Positions 44,664-55,206 are shown, numbered from the stretch's first letter. The stretch is DNA of 64,000 nt from Cyanobium sp. FACHB-13342 (GCF_014697415.1 NZ_JACJRT010000007.1:124001-188000), one strand, 5' to 3'. Program-made: numbers and translations. The notes: generated by a model from the letters alone, not told the origin.

Positions 44664-45112
44664 GCGTGCCAGCGGTGGCCCATGCCTATGTGGACAGCTG
44701 CATCCTTCTCTCCCTGTTTCTTGGAGACAGCGGCTATCCAGCCGCTGAACAGTGGCTGCTCAACCAAGGCAAGACGCCACTGTGGATCAGCCACTGGATG
44801 CTGCTCGAATTTGCCGGCGTGGTAGCCCTGTGCGTACGACGCGGTGACCTCACGGCAGAGCGTGCCGCAACGATTCACTCAGAATTTGAGTGTTTCCGGC
44901 AGGAACGGCTGCAATTGCTGGAACCACGGGGCATCGACTTCCTGCAAGCTCGGCAGTGGCTGCAGCAGGGCCAAAGCCAGGCAAGGCTGCGAAGCGGCGA
45001 CGCGTTGCACCTGGCTATCGCCAAGCGTGAAGGTTTGACCCTGACGACAGCCGACAAGGCGCTGATCGACGCTGCAGAGGTCCTGGGCCTGCCCCACAAA
45101 TGGGTGGCCTGA
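44660..45112 (+). CDS. PIN-domain toxin, VapC-like (150 aa)
   Basis: The first acidic strand is HAYVDSCILLSLFLGD. The central Glu is in WMLLEFAGVVALCVRRG, and the C-terminal acidic motifs are LRSGDALHLAIAKREG and LTTADKALIDAAEVLG. The set is complete for a Mg2+-dependent RNase. It pairs with the overlapping Phd-like antitoxin, a combination seen in many PIN-based toxin-antitoxin modules. It is followed by a GTACAG repeat array. Confidence 0.88.
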   Translation: MSVPAVAHAYVDSCILLSLFLGDSGYPAAEQWLLNQGKTPLWISHWMLLEFAGVVALCVRRGDLTAERAATIHSEFECFRQERLQLLEPRGIDFLQARQWLQQGQSQARLRSGDALHLAIAKREGLTLTTADKALIDAAEVLGLPHKWVA

Positions 45113-45134
45113 TTCCTGGCCTCTCCTGTAATCC

Positions 45135-45170
45135 GTACAGCCTGTACAGCCTGTACAGCCTGTACAGCGT
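45135..45170 (+). repeat. GTACAG array, four 9-bp units
   Basis: GTACAGCCT is repeated exactly at 45135, 45144 and 45153, followed by GTACAGCGT at 45162. A degenerate unit (GTAATCC) precedes it. It lies in the 109-base gap between the convergent PIN toxin and lepA genes. The period and core match the arrays at 8967 and 20398. Confidence 0.93.
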
Positions 45171-45221
45171 TCAAGAGAGCACCTGTTTCCCCCTTCAATC
45201 ACGAGAAGAAACGAGGACGCC

Positions 45222-47030
<1,809 letters not shown>

Positions 47031-47182
47031 CGCGCCGGCGGAGGCTGCATGGGGGCTGGGGCCAGCCTAGGAGACGGGGCCCGCCCGAGCAGGGCCAATC
47101 CCCCTGCCGACCCACCGCCTTGGCTCGGTTCCCCACTGGGCCATAGAGTTGCTGGCAAGAGTTGTTCAAACCAGCTATATCC

Positions 47183-47788
47183 ATGGCGCCTGGATACCTC
47201 CCAACCCAAGGCAGCAACGAGCAGGAGCGCCGCCGGGTGGGCCGGGAGGAAGGGCTCAACCTGTTATTTGCCGCCGCCCAGGATGTGGCGCGGGAGGAGG
47301 GCAAGCTGGCCGACGGCATCTACGCGTCGCTCGAGCAGTCGCGAATCAGCCCCACCAGCTTCACCCTGATCAGCGCTGAGGGGCAAACCATCGCCCGGGT
47401 GTCCCTGGCCAAGGCCCGGGAAGTGATCGCCCTGCGGCGGGAGATTGCCCGGGAGGTGACCCGCAAGGCCAAGCTGGAGATCACGCCCTACGCCAACGAC
47501 CAATCCAACAAGCGCAATTTCCGCAACCTGCCGGAGGAAACCCGGGCCCTGGCCTGGGCAATCACCACGGGGCGCCGCTTCCCGGCCAAGGGCTACAGCC
47601 GCCGGGATATTCAAATCGCCGTGCTGCTGCTGTTTCCGCTGATCGTGCCAGGAGCATGGCTGCTGATTCGCATTGCCCAGAAGCGCAAGCGCTACGACAA
47701 AGACCTCAAAGACTTGGTGCTGCGCTGGAAGAGCAACGGGCGGCAAGACCCGGCTCCCAACCTGTTTGCCCACTTCCACCTCGACTGA
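47183..47788 (+). CDS. Membrane-anchored hypothetical protein (201 aa)
   Basis: The N-terminal two-thirds is soluble, charged and helical, including [42 protein letters not shown] and [27 protein letters not shown] membrane span follows near residue 160 ([23 protein letters not shown]), then a basic tail. ATG at 47183 is used, though one seven codons earlier is possible. It lies between lepA and nfu. I do not recognise a family, but the coherent composition supports a real gene. Confidence 0.65.
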   Translation: MAPGYLPTQGSNEQERRRVGREEGLNLLFAAAQDVAREEGKLADGIYASLEQSRISPTSFTLISAEGQTIARVSLAKAREVIALRREIAREVTRKAKLEITPYANDQSNKRNFRNLPEETRALAWAITTGRRFPAKGYSRRDIQIAVLLLFPLIVPGAWLLIRIAQKRKRYDKDLKDLVLRWKSNGRQDPAPNLFAHFHLD

Positions 47789-47828
47789 ACCGCCCCGGGT
47801 AGACTGGCTTCAAAGCAAGTTGGCCCCG

Positions 47829-48104
47829 ATGAGCAGCGACACCACCGCCCCTGAAGCCATTGGCCATGACCCCCGGGCGCTGACGCTCGAAAACGTGGAG
47901 CGCACCCTCGATGAACTCCGGCCCTACCTGATGGCTGATGGAGGCAACGTGGAAGTGGTAGAAATCGATGGACCGATCGTGAAGGTGCGCCTCCAGGGAG
48001 CCTGCGGCAGCTGCCCCAGCAGCACCATGACCCTCAAGATGGGCATTGAACGGAAGTTGCGTGAGGCAATTCCCGAGGTGAGCGAGGTGGTGCAAGTTCT
48101 TTAG
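47829..48104 (+). CDS. nfu: NifU C-terminal-domain iron-sulfur scaffold (91 aa)
   Basis: Small Nfu scaffold that assembles and transfers Fe-S clusters, in cyanobacteria notably to photosystem I. The NifU-C domain is [28 protein letters not shown], followed by the cluster motif [18 protein letters not shown] with CxxC. The sequence has the typical length of the cyanobacterial NfuA/CnfU type. ATG at 47829. The stop is 10 bases from the convergent AT-rich pilin operon, and base composition drops sharply right after this gene. Confidence 0.95.
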   Translation: MSSDTTAPEAIGHDPRALTLENVERTLDELRPYLMADGGNVEVVEIDGPIVKVRLQGACGSCPSSTMTLKMGIERKLREAIPEVSEVVQVL

Positions 48105-48114
48105 ATATTGAGCG

Positions 48115-48801
48115 CTACGGAGGCGGAGGCGGATCCTGAACGTAAAAAGACTTTGCCCTAGCAACAGCACAACCAATCGCGAATTTTGATGCAGAGGTCG
48201 ATGATTGCTTGATTTGATAAACAAACTGCCTAAGCCCATCTGTTATTTCATTATTGCAAGATGCATTTGCCGCAAATACTGGCTCTAACAAAGTGTCCCT
48301 AGAAAGCATCGCATCCACATAAACAGGCCCAGCGGGAGGGAATCCGTGGTCTAGAGTTCCATTAACATTTGTCCTGGGTCCACAACGCCTCAGATTATCT
48401 CCATCTTGATAATAATGTATGTAGGAAGTATTTAATGGGTTAAGAACGTCACCTTCGGGCCAGGGAACATATAGGGTAATGATAGATTTAATCCCGCTTG
48501 CAATACCACACTCTGGCATATTTTGCGCAACTTTTATTTCTCTTGCCTCACTCGATTCAACCTGCAAGAGATAGCCAAGCCTGCCAGCCTCTTCACGCAA
48601 CCTCTGCTGAACTTCAGAACGCACAGAAGTCTGAAGATGCTGCACCATCAGCGAAGTTATTGCAGGAATTACTAACCCACCAATCAACAATACAACAAGA
48701 AGCTCAGGCAAAGAGAAACCATAACTATAGTTCAGCTGGACGCGCCTCGACTCAAACTTGCGAAACAAAAGGCTGGCGAACACAATACAAGAAAGCTGCA
48801 T
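48115..48801 (-). CDS. Minor pilin, PilW-like (228 aa), AT-rich operon gene 4
   Basis: The N-terminal leader is about 28 residues (MQLSCIVFASLLFRKFESRRVQ...). It is followed by NYSYG-FSLPELLVVLLIGGLVIPAITSL, a prepilin motif with E5. The body is 180 residues with two cysteines (MPECGIAS, LRRCGPRTN), a late Cys (ASCNNE), and a Pro-rich end (VQDPPPPP). The first half (VRSEVQQRLREEAGRLGYLLQVES) fits PilW. ATG at 48801 starts 1 base after the upstream stop, so the operon is tightly coupled. Base composition is AT-rich. Confidence 0.83.
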   Translation of the reverse strand: MQLSCIVFASLLFRKFESRRVQLNYSYGFSLPELLVVLLIGGLVIPAITSLMVQHLQTSVRSEVQQRLREEAGRLGYLLQVESSEAREIKVAQNMPECGIASGIKSIITLYVPWPEGDVLNPLNTSYIHYYQDGDNLRRCGPRTNVNGTLDHGFPPAGPVYVDAMLSRDTLLEPVFAANASCNNEITDGLRQFVYQIKQSSTSASKFAIGCAVARAKSFYVQDPPPPP

Positions 48802-48802
48802 C

Positions 48803-49405
48803 CTAATACCTCGAGAAGTCATTGCAGTCAACTGAAATAGAAGGGGCCGAATTATTTTTCCCAATTCTTACCACTCCGAGGATTTCATCTATTCTAATGC
48901 ATCTAAGCGGCCCGCCCTCGGGGAATATTTTTATTAGCACCGGCGATTCTTGATCAGAAGAAAACACAGTACCTCGGGGAGTGAAAACAATATCGGGTTC
49001 ATTTGAATTAGAACTTGCATTTAACACAGAAAATTGAAAGTCAAATTCGCTTACAGAAGCCGCTTCTAGCCTTAGATCAGAATCGGGAAGACATGGCGAC
49101 GAAGCAATTGCATCGCGAGAACTTATTACCGTTTTTTCAGAGAAAATAACAGGACAGCCGCCCGATTCAGCATCAGGATCTACGCGTTTCATCGCTATGT
49201 TGCGCAAATTCTCAAGCCATCCAGTAATCTCAATAGCCGCAGAGTTAGCCCTCTCTCGCCTCAGAATAGAGAAGCTAATGCCAAGAATAATTGAAGAGAG
49301 TACTCCAATAATGGCTACCACTACCAAAAGCTCAGCCAGACTGAAAGCTCTAATATTAGACGCAATAAGGCGGACGGGAAGACCAACTCGCTTAGAATGC
49401 TTCAT
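48803..49405 (-). CDS. Minor pilin, GspH/FimT-like (200 aa), AT-rich operon gene 3
   Basis: The leader MKHSKRVGLPVRLIASNIRA precedes FSLAELLVVVAIIGVLSSIIL, with Ala rather than Gly at -1 and E5 present. The body has the GspH-like helix RRERANSAAIEITGWLENLRNIAMKR and the strand GPLRCIRIDEILGVVRIG near the C-terminus, where the equivalent Cys (RRCLVMSLPLGVVRLG) occurs in the GC-rich paralogue. ATG at 49405 overlaps the upstream stop by 4 bases. This residue-level resemblance to the GC-rich gene 3 supports paralogy of the two operons. Confidence 0.83.
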   Translation of the reverse strand: MKHSKRVGLPVRLIASNIRAFSLAELLVVVAIIGVLSSIILGISFSILRRERANSAAIEITGWLENLRNIAMKRVDPDAESGGCPVIFSEKTVISSRDAIASSPCLPDSDLRLEAASVSEFDFQFSVLNASSNSNEPDIVFTPRGTVFSSDQESPVLIKIFPEGGPLRCIRIDEILGVVRIGKNNSAPSISVDCNDFSRY

Positions 49406-49968
49406 GGACACCACGCTGCAACAACAGGATATATATTATATGCCCTATTAATGCCATCAGCAGTATAAGTCACCAGAATTAGGTGATCACCAGAAGCGGC
49501 ACTTGCTTTAGCGACAGTTCGACTGACATTTGTCGATAAAGGAACTTTTCTGAGCTCGTTAACCAATGAAGCCGTGAGATCAGGAGCAGATGTTACGCCA
49601 CCACCACCTTTACAGGAATCGACAAAACTTTGCCGATTTGCAGGATTTTGTGGAAAGTAGTAGTCAGAAAAACCAAAGTTTGCAGCACATGAGTTGGGCT
49701 TTGGCCACGCACAAACACCCGAGCAGCAAGTATATTCTTCAGATATTTTTCGGAGCCTTGATATATCTGAATCGATTGCAGATTGATTTTTAGCCAAATT
49801 ACCAGTTCGCAATGTGGAGCGAACCGTAATCCCAAATAATGAGGCAACTGCAGAGATAAGCAAGGCGAGCAACAGAACCGCAACCAACAACTCAATAAGA
49901 GTAAATCCGATCGGAGTTTTCAGGTTTTTTTTAGATTTTCTTGTGATAATGTATTTCATTTGATTCAT
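49402..49968 (-). CDS. Minor pilin, PilV-like (188 aa), AT-rich operon gene 2
   Basis: The basic leader MNQMKYIITRKSKKNLKTPIG precedes FTLIELLVAVLLLALLISAVASL, a textbook prepilin N-terminus. The globular domain is cysteine-rich (YTCCSGVCAW, NSCAANFG, DSCKGGG) and ends in WCP. ATG at 49968 lies 14 bases after the upstream stop; an earlier ATG at 50004 would overlap that gene. It is the most canonical prepilin in the island and, unlike its GC-rich counterpart, keeps its leader peptide. AT-rich codon usage. Confidence 0.82.
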   Translation of the reverse strand: MNQMKYIITRKSKKNLKTPIGFTLIELLVAVLLLALLISAVASLFGITVRSTLRTGNLAKNQSAIDSDISRLRKISEEYTCCSGVCAWPKPNSCAANFGFSDYYFPQNPANRQSFVDSCKGGGGVTSAPDLTASLVNELRKVPLSTNVSRTVAKASAASGDHLILVTYTADGINRAYNIYPVVAAWCP

Positions 49969-49981
49969 GCAATAGGCATCC

Positions 49982-51655
49982 CTAGAAGCCAGAAGCTTGT
50001 GCATAACTTCTAGCCACATAGTCAATCAATGCTCCCACTTTCGGGGGGCAGCCGTCAGGCGATGCTTCACAAAACCCTGGATTTGTCTTAGGAACTTGCA
50101 AAGTAACGCTGCCATTCATATATAACGAGCTAACCCATATCCTCCCCGTGAAGGAAGAATTACCTATAAAGTCAACCGATCCGTACGGGGCAATGATGTC
50201 CATAGCCAAGCCATTATTACCCTGAAGCTCAAATGTACCTAAACCCGAACTAAACGCAAAGGCAGTTACTCTTTGGGAGTCGAATATGGTTGCGCTTGTA
50301 TTGCAAGGACTTACACCTGGAGCACACTTAACATGACGCAAGAACGCTGTTCCCGTAGTCAAATCTATGTATTTAGTGGCTTCGGTTTTCGGCAACTTTG
50401 AAGCAGCTTTGGCTGCGTTATCATCAAAATAAAACTCAAATTGGCCATTCGATGAATCAATTAGAAGGCCGTTATTGCCAATCTTTGAGATTTGACTTAG
50501 GCGACAAGCGTATACTCCGGGAGACGAGGGAAGACAATTTGTCAATTCAACACAATCTGTACCATCTGATTTGCATTGAACAGGTTTGCCGTCTACTATG
50601 GTTATACGATTGCGGGTAGATGCGTCAACAACAGGCCAAGATTCGGCTCCGCCAACAGGAAATGGTGGTATTGTAAGAGGAAACTCAACTGGAACCAGAC
50701 TGGTGCCAGTGTTGTTTGGATTACCGGCAACCCCACCTATTCTCATTCCATCACCACACGTGGGATTTGGTGTTGGATTAGTTACTTCCCCCCCAAGATT
50801 CAGCGTTCCTCCGTCCCAGCATATTGCTTGGCTAACTTGCTTAGGAGGTACGCTATCATTTAAAATTGTCAGCGTATTTTTGCTACTATCAACAATCCCA
50901 TTGCTCATTCCAACTATGAGTCCATTTCCTGCGGATTCATCGGAAAAGCACTTTAGGCTATCATTTCCATAATTAGTAGCACCAATTAGATTTTGCCCAA
51001 AGGACCTGCGACAGCACTTGGGAACCACCTCAAATTCACGAGTGATGCGGGCTCGCGAAACTTCTTGACCGTTTCGCATTACTCTTCCAATCACAGAAAT
51101 CCTAATTAAACTCTTTTGACTACCCGCCTCGAGCCCAGGAGTGATTGAAGCAAGCAAGGAACGATCTGTATTCCTATATTCAACAGCTGTTCCAGCGAAA
51201 TCAAGCTGAAATTGCCTAGCTGTGTTTCCAGAAACTACGTTATGCCATATGGAGGGATTTTTATAATTAATTAACTTGTCAGAGATTTGAGTTCCCGCGC
51301 CTGAAACAACTCCACTAGAGTTTAATTTGGTGCAAGCGTTGATAAGATTAGGATTGCTTTTTAACCAAGCAACGCTATTTCCTGCAACCAAGGCCTTTCT
51401 GTTTGTTTCTCTGTTAAGCTCTTCGATTATCTGAATAACCCCCGATTCTGCAGCATCTCTTGCCTCGCGATTTCTAGCCTGTGAAACTGCACCGAAATAA
51501 CCAGAAGATACCCTGGATGCTAATGCCACAGCACCAATTATAACAACCAAAAAAGCAAGTATTGCTAAAATAATCGAACCGGCTTCATGGCGCTTGTATT
51601 TCAAAGCGCGCAAAGCATAAGCAAAGATAATTGGATTTGGTTTTTTGGGGCTCAT
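49982..51655 (-). CDS. Large PilX-like pilus assembly protein (557 aa), AT-rich operon gene 1
   Basis: A cytoplasmic basic N-terminus (MSPKKPNPIIFAYALRALKYKRHEAG) is followed by one long membrane helix (SIILAILAFLVVIIGAVALASR) and SGYFGAVSQARNREARDAAESGVIQIIEELNRE. This last segment is the PilX/GspK-like motif in which a sharply defined AAESG precedes the helical neck. The remaining 450 residues are a large extracellular domain rich in Gly, Asn, Ser and Thr with about a dozen cysteines (for example PKCCRRS, PTCGDGM, TDCVELTNCLP, FCEASPDGCPP). The C-terminus is ALIDYVARSYAQASGF. It is much larger than the GC-rich operon's PilX-like protein (168 aa) and may present an adhesive tip domain. The start is divergent from serS. 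Confidence 0.78.
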   Translation of the reverse strand: MSPKKPNPIIFAYALRALKYKRHEAGSIILAILAFLVVIIGAVALASRVSSGYFGAVSQARNREARDAAESGVIQIIEELNRETNRKALVAGNSVAWLKSNPNLINACTKLNSSGVVSGAGTQISDKLINYKNPSIWHNVVSGNTARQFQLDFAGTAVEYRNTDRSLLASITPGLEAGSQKSLIRISVIGRVMRNGQEVSRARITREFEVVPKCCRRSFGQNLIGATNYGNDSLKCFSDESAGNGLIVGMSNGIVDSSKNTLTILNDSVPPKQVSQAICWDGGTLNLGGEVTNPTPNPTCGDGMRIGGVAGNPNNTGTSLVPVEFPLTIPPFPVGGAESWPVVDASTRNRITIVDGKPVQCKSDGTDCVELTNCLPSSPGVYACRLSQISKIGNNGLLIDSSNGQFEFYFDDNAAKAASKLPKTEATKYIDLTTGTAFLRHVKCAPGVSPCNTSATIFDSQRVTAFAFSSGLGTFELQGNNGLAMDIIAPYGSVDFIGNSSFTGRIWVSSLYMNGSVTLQVPKTNPGFCEASPDGCPPKVGALIDYVARSYAQASGF

Positions 51656-51812
51656 CGCCTGACTGCTTGAGCTTAGGTGTATTTGTAGATCTTAGGCTAC
51701 TCCGACGCTTAGCGCAAGATTATTCCTCTCTCAGTCCTACGCTCACTGGCGCAACCTTCTCCTTCAGCCTGCACTTGCTTGTTATGTTAAGCGATTATAC
51801 AGTTTGAAGCTG

Positions 51813-53090
51813 ATGCTTAACCAGCGCCTCCTGCGCGACAGCCCTGAGCTGATCACCACCCAGCTGGCCCGGCGCGGCATGGCGCTCGATCTTGGCCCCC
51901 TCCAGCAGATCGCCCGCCAGGAGCGCGATCTCGAGGAACAGCGCAGCACGCTGCAAGCCGAAGGCAACCGCATCGGCAAGGCGGTGGGGCAGCAGATCCA
52001 GGGGGGAGCGGCACCGAACAGCCCCGAGGTGCAGGCCCTGCGGGACCAGGGCAACGCCATCAAGCAGCAGGTGGCGGGCCTGGAGGAGCAGGAGAAGGCC
52101 CTCGAACTCCAGCTGCGCGAGGCCCTCAGCGCCCTGCCCAACCTGCCTTCCCCCGAGGCGCCGGATGGTCGCTCCGAGGCCGAGAACGTGGAGATCAAGC
52201 GCTGGGGCAGCCCCCGCCTGGAAGACGGCCTCGAGGAGCACTGGCAGATCGGCGAGCGGCTGGGGCTGTTTGAAACCGAGCGCTCCGTGCGCATCGCCCA
52301 GAGCCGCTTCATCACCCTGATGGGCGCCGGCGCCCGCCTCGAGCGGGCCCTGATCAGCTTCATGCTCGATCTGCACGCCGGCAAGGGCTACCGGGAGGTG
52401 CTGCCGCCGATCCTGGTGAACTCCGCCAGCCTCACCGGCTCCGGCCAGCTGCCCAAGTTCGCCGAGGAGAGCTTCCGCTGCGCCGACGACGACCTCTGGC
52501 TCACCCCCACCGCCGAGGTGCCCCTCACCTCCCTGCACCGCGATGAGGTGCTCGCCGCCGAGCAGCTGCCGCTCAAATACGCCGCCTACACCCCCTGCTT
52601 CCGCCGCGAGGCCGGCTCCTACGGCCGCGACACCCGCGGCCTTATCCGCCTGCACCAGTTCAACAAGGTGGAGCTCTACTGGTTCTGCCATCCCGACGAG
52701 TCGGCCGCCGCCCACCAGCAGATCACCGCTGACGCGGAAGCCGTGCTCGAGGCCCTCGAGCTGCCCTACCGCAAGATCGAGCTCTGCACCGGGGATCTGG
52801 GCTTCTCCGCTGCCCGCACCTACGACCTCGAGGTGTGGCTGGCCGGCGCCGGCGCCTACCGCGAGATCTCCAGCTGCTCGGTGTGCAACGACTTCCAGGC
52901 CCGCCGCGCCGCCATCCGCTTCAAGCAGGGCAAGGGCACCCAGCTGGTGCACACCCTCAACGGCTCCGGCCTGGCCGTGGGCCGCACCATGGCCGCCCTG
53001 CTCGAAACCGGCCAGCAAGCCGACGGCTCCGTCAAGCTCCCCGCCGCCCTGGTGCCCTACTTCGGCGGCGACACGATCAGCGGGGGGTGA
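51813..53090 (+). CDS. serS: Seryl-tRNA synthetase (425 aa)
   Basis: Class II synthetase with an N-terminal long coiled-coil tRNA-binding arm (residues about 25-100, [26 protein letters not shown]...). The catalytic core contains motif 1 ([24 protein letters not shown]), motif 2 ([25 protein letters not shown]) and motif 3 ([16 protein letters not shown]). ATG at 51813 gives the usual [14 protein letters not shown] start; an upstream TTG exists. It is divergent from the AT-rich pilin operon. Confidence 0.97.
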   Translation: MLNQRLLRDSPELITTQLARRGMALDLGPLQQIARQERDLEEQRSTLQAEGNRIGKAVGQQIQGGAAPNSPEVQALRDQGNAIKQQVAGLEEQEKALELQLREALSALPNLPSPEAPDGRSEAENVEIKRWGSPRLEDGLEEHWQIGERLGLFETERSVRIAQSRFITLMGAGARLERALISFMLDLHAGKGYREVLPPILVNSASLTGSGQLPKFAEESFRCADDDLWLTPTAEVPLTSLHRDEVLAAEQLPLKYAAYTPCFRREAGSYGRDTRGLIRLHQFNKVELYWFCHPDESAAAHQQITADAEAVLEALELPYRKIELCTGDLGFSAARTYDLEVWLAGAGAYREISSCSVCNDFQARRAAIRFKQGKGTQLVHTLNGSGLAVGRTMAALLETGQQADGSVKLPAALVPYFGGDTISGG

Positions 53091-53100
53091 TGGCGGAGTC

Positions 53101-53370
53101 ATGCAGCTCAGCCGGCACGCGATCGACAAGCTCGAGACCTACGGAATTTGCGGTGATCGCCTGATCAGCTGGCAGGAAGCTTTCGAGCAAGGGCAGCGAC
53201 ATCTGGACCTGAGCACAGCTGCCACGGTGGTGGTCACCGTCTGGGAAAACCGCCCATGGATCGCCATCCTCAGCCAAGATGAAGAAAGGGTGATCACCAC
53301 CTACCCCACAGACCACCGAACCGTGACCAACCGCCTGGGAGCAGGACGATGGATCAACCCCAACACCTGA
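53101..53370 (+). CDS. Small DUF4258-like protein (89 aa), possible toxin
   Basis: The sequence MQLSRHAIDKLETYGICGDRLISWQEAF... is followed by a beta-rich part, TVVVTVWENRPWIAILSQ and VITTYPTDHRT. The HAxDKLxxxGI start and the final strand-turn (VITTYPTD) resemble DUF4258 and BrnT-like small RNase-toxin folds. The similarity is weak and seen by eye only. The stop is inside the start of the next small gene (22-base overlap), a layout typical of toxin-antitoxin pairs. It follows serS by 10 bases. Confidence 0.6.
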   Translation: MQLSRHAIDKLETYGICGDRLISWQEAFEQGQRHLDLSTAATVVVTVWENRPWIAILSQDEERVITTYPTDHRTVTNRLGAGRWINPNT

Positions 53371-53594
53371 GCACCCAACTCGAAGGAATGGAGCGCCTCG
53401 TGGATGCCGACAGCGGCGCCATCCTGTTTCGCCACCCCAGCCTGCGGGGAATACCCGATCTAGTGCTGGAAGGGGATGGCTACACCCTGGAGTTCATGGG
53501 CCCCACCCTGCTCTGCGTCGACATCCGCAACCCCGGCGGTCTTGCCAAGCTGCTGGCCGAGCCCTTCAAGACCCAACTGCCGGTGGCTGTGTAG
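53349..53594 (+). CDS. Small acidic protein (81 aa), partner of the preceding gene
   Basis: A soluble acidic protein, MDQPQHLSTQLEGMERLVDADSG..., with the segments AILFRHPSLRGIPDLVLEGDG and TLLCVDIRNPGGLAKLLAEPF. It overlaps the upstream gene by 22 bases, so the two are translationally coupled. An antitoxin role for a DUF4258-like toxin is possible, but no antitoxin fold can be recognised, so function is open. Confidence 0.5.
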   Translation: MDQPQHLSTQLEGMERLVDADSGAILFRHPSLRGIPDLVLEGDGYTLEFMGPTLLCVDIRNPGGLAKLLAEPFKTQLPVAV

Positions 53595-53776
53595 CCCATT
53601 GCAGGAGGCGGATGGAGCCATAACCCTCGCCGAGATCCCAACAGCTCCCGCAGGTCGCCATCCACGATCCGAGGGCTGCAGACAGGCACTCAGGCTCGCT
53701 GATGCAGGACATGCGGGGCTTCAAATCCGGTTTTTGCGGGCAACGTGATGTGGCTTTTGCGGGCCAGCTCGGTGGG

Positions 53777-54378
53777 TCACGTCCGTCCGAGCGCCAGGCG
53801 CAGGGGTTCATCGTCGACCCGGGGGATCGGGGCGCCGGGTTTCACCATGCCTAGGTGCACCTGCACCCGCTTGACGGCGGCCAGGTTGTCGGCCAGCACC
53901 CCGCCCGGCTCCAGCAAGGGCCCCTGCTCCCGCAGGCTCGGATAGAACAGGCCCTTCTCCGCTTCGCGGAAACGCAACACGCTCAACTTCTCGCGAAACG
54001 CCATCAGCCGGTCGGCTTCGTCGGGATGGCGATCGGCGTAGTCGTGGGCGTCCTGCCAGGTGCGCAGCAGCCGCACCAGGTCGTTGCGGTGGCGCAGCGC
54101 TAACAACGGATCCACCACCAGCACATCGAAGATCTCGCCAGGCTCCCCGCCATCTCGCCCATCGGCATCGGCACCACCTGCACATCCTTCAGCCCCATGC
54201 CCGCCTCCTCCAGCGCCCGGCTCAGCACGTAGGGGCCCAGGGTGGAGGGGGTCACCGCCACCTTGCGGCCGCGCAGATCTTCCACCGAGACCACCCCCCG
54301 CCGGGCCGCCACCATGTCGCCTCCCCGGGATTCATCCAGCACCAGCACCACCACCGGGCAGCGCTTGGGCTGCTGGCC
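53777..54378 (-). pseudogene. Frameshifted, truncated ABC substrate-binding protein (NrtA/SsuA/TauA-like)
   Basis: One frame (54378-54100) reads VVVLVLDESRGGDMVAARRG, DLRGRKVAVTPSTLGPYVLSRAL and MPMGEMAGSLARS, then goes out of frame. The continuation VDPLLALRHRNDLVRLLRTWQDAHDYADRHPDEADRL is in the overlapping frame ending at 53777. Joined by a frameshift near 54110, they give the last two-thirds of a nitrate/sulfonate/taurine-type periplasmic binding protein. The N-terminal third and signal peptide are missing; the sequence stops at the end of the neighbouring gene. It is a decayed gene, or a fragment left by deletion. Confidence 0.75.
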
Positions 54379-55206
54379 TCAGTTCGGGAACAGGAACTGC
54401 ACTTGGGCGCGGATCGTCACGTCACCGAAGTTGTCGGGCTTCACCACATTCGCGAAGGCCTGCAGGGACGCATTGATCGGCTGACTCCCGACCCGGAACA
54501 CTCGTCCCACACCACCCCCCACCGGCAGGATCCACTGGTTGCCACTGGCCGCCCGCCAGTTGGCGGTGACGATCGGCGAGGTCACCAGATACCAACCATT
54601 GGCCAGGTTGTAGTTGATGAACGGCTGGAGCAGAAAGGCGCTCACCGCACCGCGGTCGCTGTCGCCCGCAAACGACCACACGTTGTTCAGCAGCGCGCCC
54701 GCCACCCAGGGGCCCTTGCTGTACACCGCCACCGCCGCCGGCCCCGCCGACCACTTGCCGCTGCCCAGGCTGTCGGAACTGGCGGTGGGCAACACCAAGG
54801 TGGGGCCGAAGCCGAGGGTCCAGGGCCCCTTGCCCTTGGGCACGAAGAAAAAGCTGGGGTTGAGATCGCCGATGCCGTTCTGGGTGCCGGCAGCCGTGGG
54901 CTGGCTCAGCACCGGCAGGATCGTGCGAGTCACCAGGGTGAGGTCTTTGCTGAGCGCAAACGGCACCACCGGCTGAATGTTCAACACATTGAGGGTGTTG
55001 TCTTGATTGGGGCCCATCCCCGGGGTGAGGTTGTTCTGGAAGGGAACGCTGATCAGGTTGGCAATCGGATTCTGGGCTTCAGCCGCGAGCGCTTCTGTCT
55101 TGGCCTCGGATTGGGCTTCGGCCTCAGGCGTGGTCGGTTCAGCTGCGGCGGGCAACAGGCCAGGCAGCAACGCAGCAAGGGCCAGGGCGGCGAGGGGGCG
55201 GGCCAT
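54379..55206 (-). CDS. Outer-membrane-type beta-barrel protein (275 aa)
   Basis: A signal peptide (MARPLAALALAALLPGLLPAAAEP) is followed by an acidic linker (TTPEAEAQSEAKTEALAAEAQN). Then come alternating strands rich in aromatic residues and turns: NPIANLISVPFQNNLTPGMGP, VPFALSKDLTLVTRTILPVLSQP and FGPTLVLPTASSDSLGSGKWS. The protein ends VQFLFPN, with a terminal aromatic residue as in many outer-membrane barrels. The family resembles the uncharacterised transporter group often labelled neuromedin-U-like or MetA-pathway-of-phenol-degradation. ATG at 55206 is chosen for the signal peptide. The role is unknown. Confidence 0.78.
   Translation of the reverse strand: MARPLAALALAALLPGLLPAAAEPTTPEAEAQSEAKTEALAAEAQNPIANLISVPFQNNLTPGMGPNQDNTLNVLNIQPVVPFALSKDLTLVTRTILPVLSQPTAAGTQNGIGDLNPSFFFVPKGKGPWTLGFGPTLVLPTASSDSLGSGKWSAGPAAVAVYSKGPWVAGALLNNVWSFAGDSDRGAVSAFLLQPFINYNLANGWYLVTSPIVTANWRAASGNQWILPVGGGVGRVFRVGSQPINASLQAFANVVKPDNFGDVTIRAQVQFLFPN

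Larger units (their letters stand above)
48110..51790 (-). other. AT-rich minor-pilin island
   Basis: From just after nfu to just before serS, base composition falls well below that of both flanks by eye, and codon usage changes to A/T-ending codons. The block contains four consecutive minus-strand pilin-type genes and an AT-rich 150-base leader region. No transposase, direct repeat or tRNA flanks it. Boundaries fall exactly between core genes nfu and serS. Confidence 0.85.

Noticed and set aside
53566-53811. An 81-codon minus-strand open frame between the small gene pair and the pseudogene
   Set aside because: It is Cys/Trp/Pro-rich with no family resemblance and overlaps the supported plus-strand gene.
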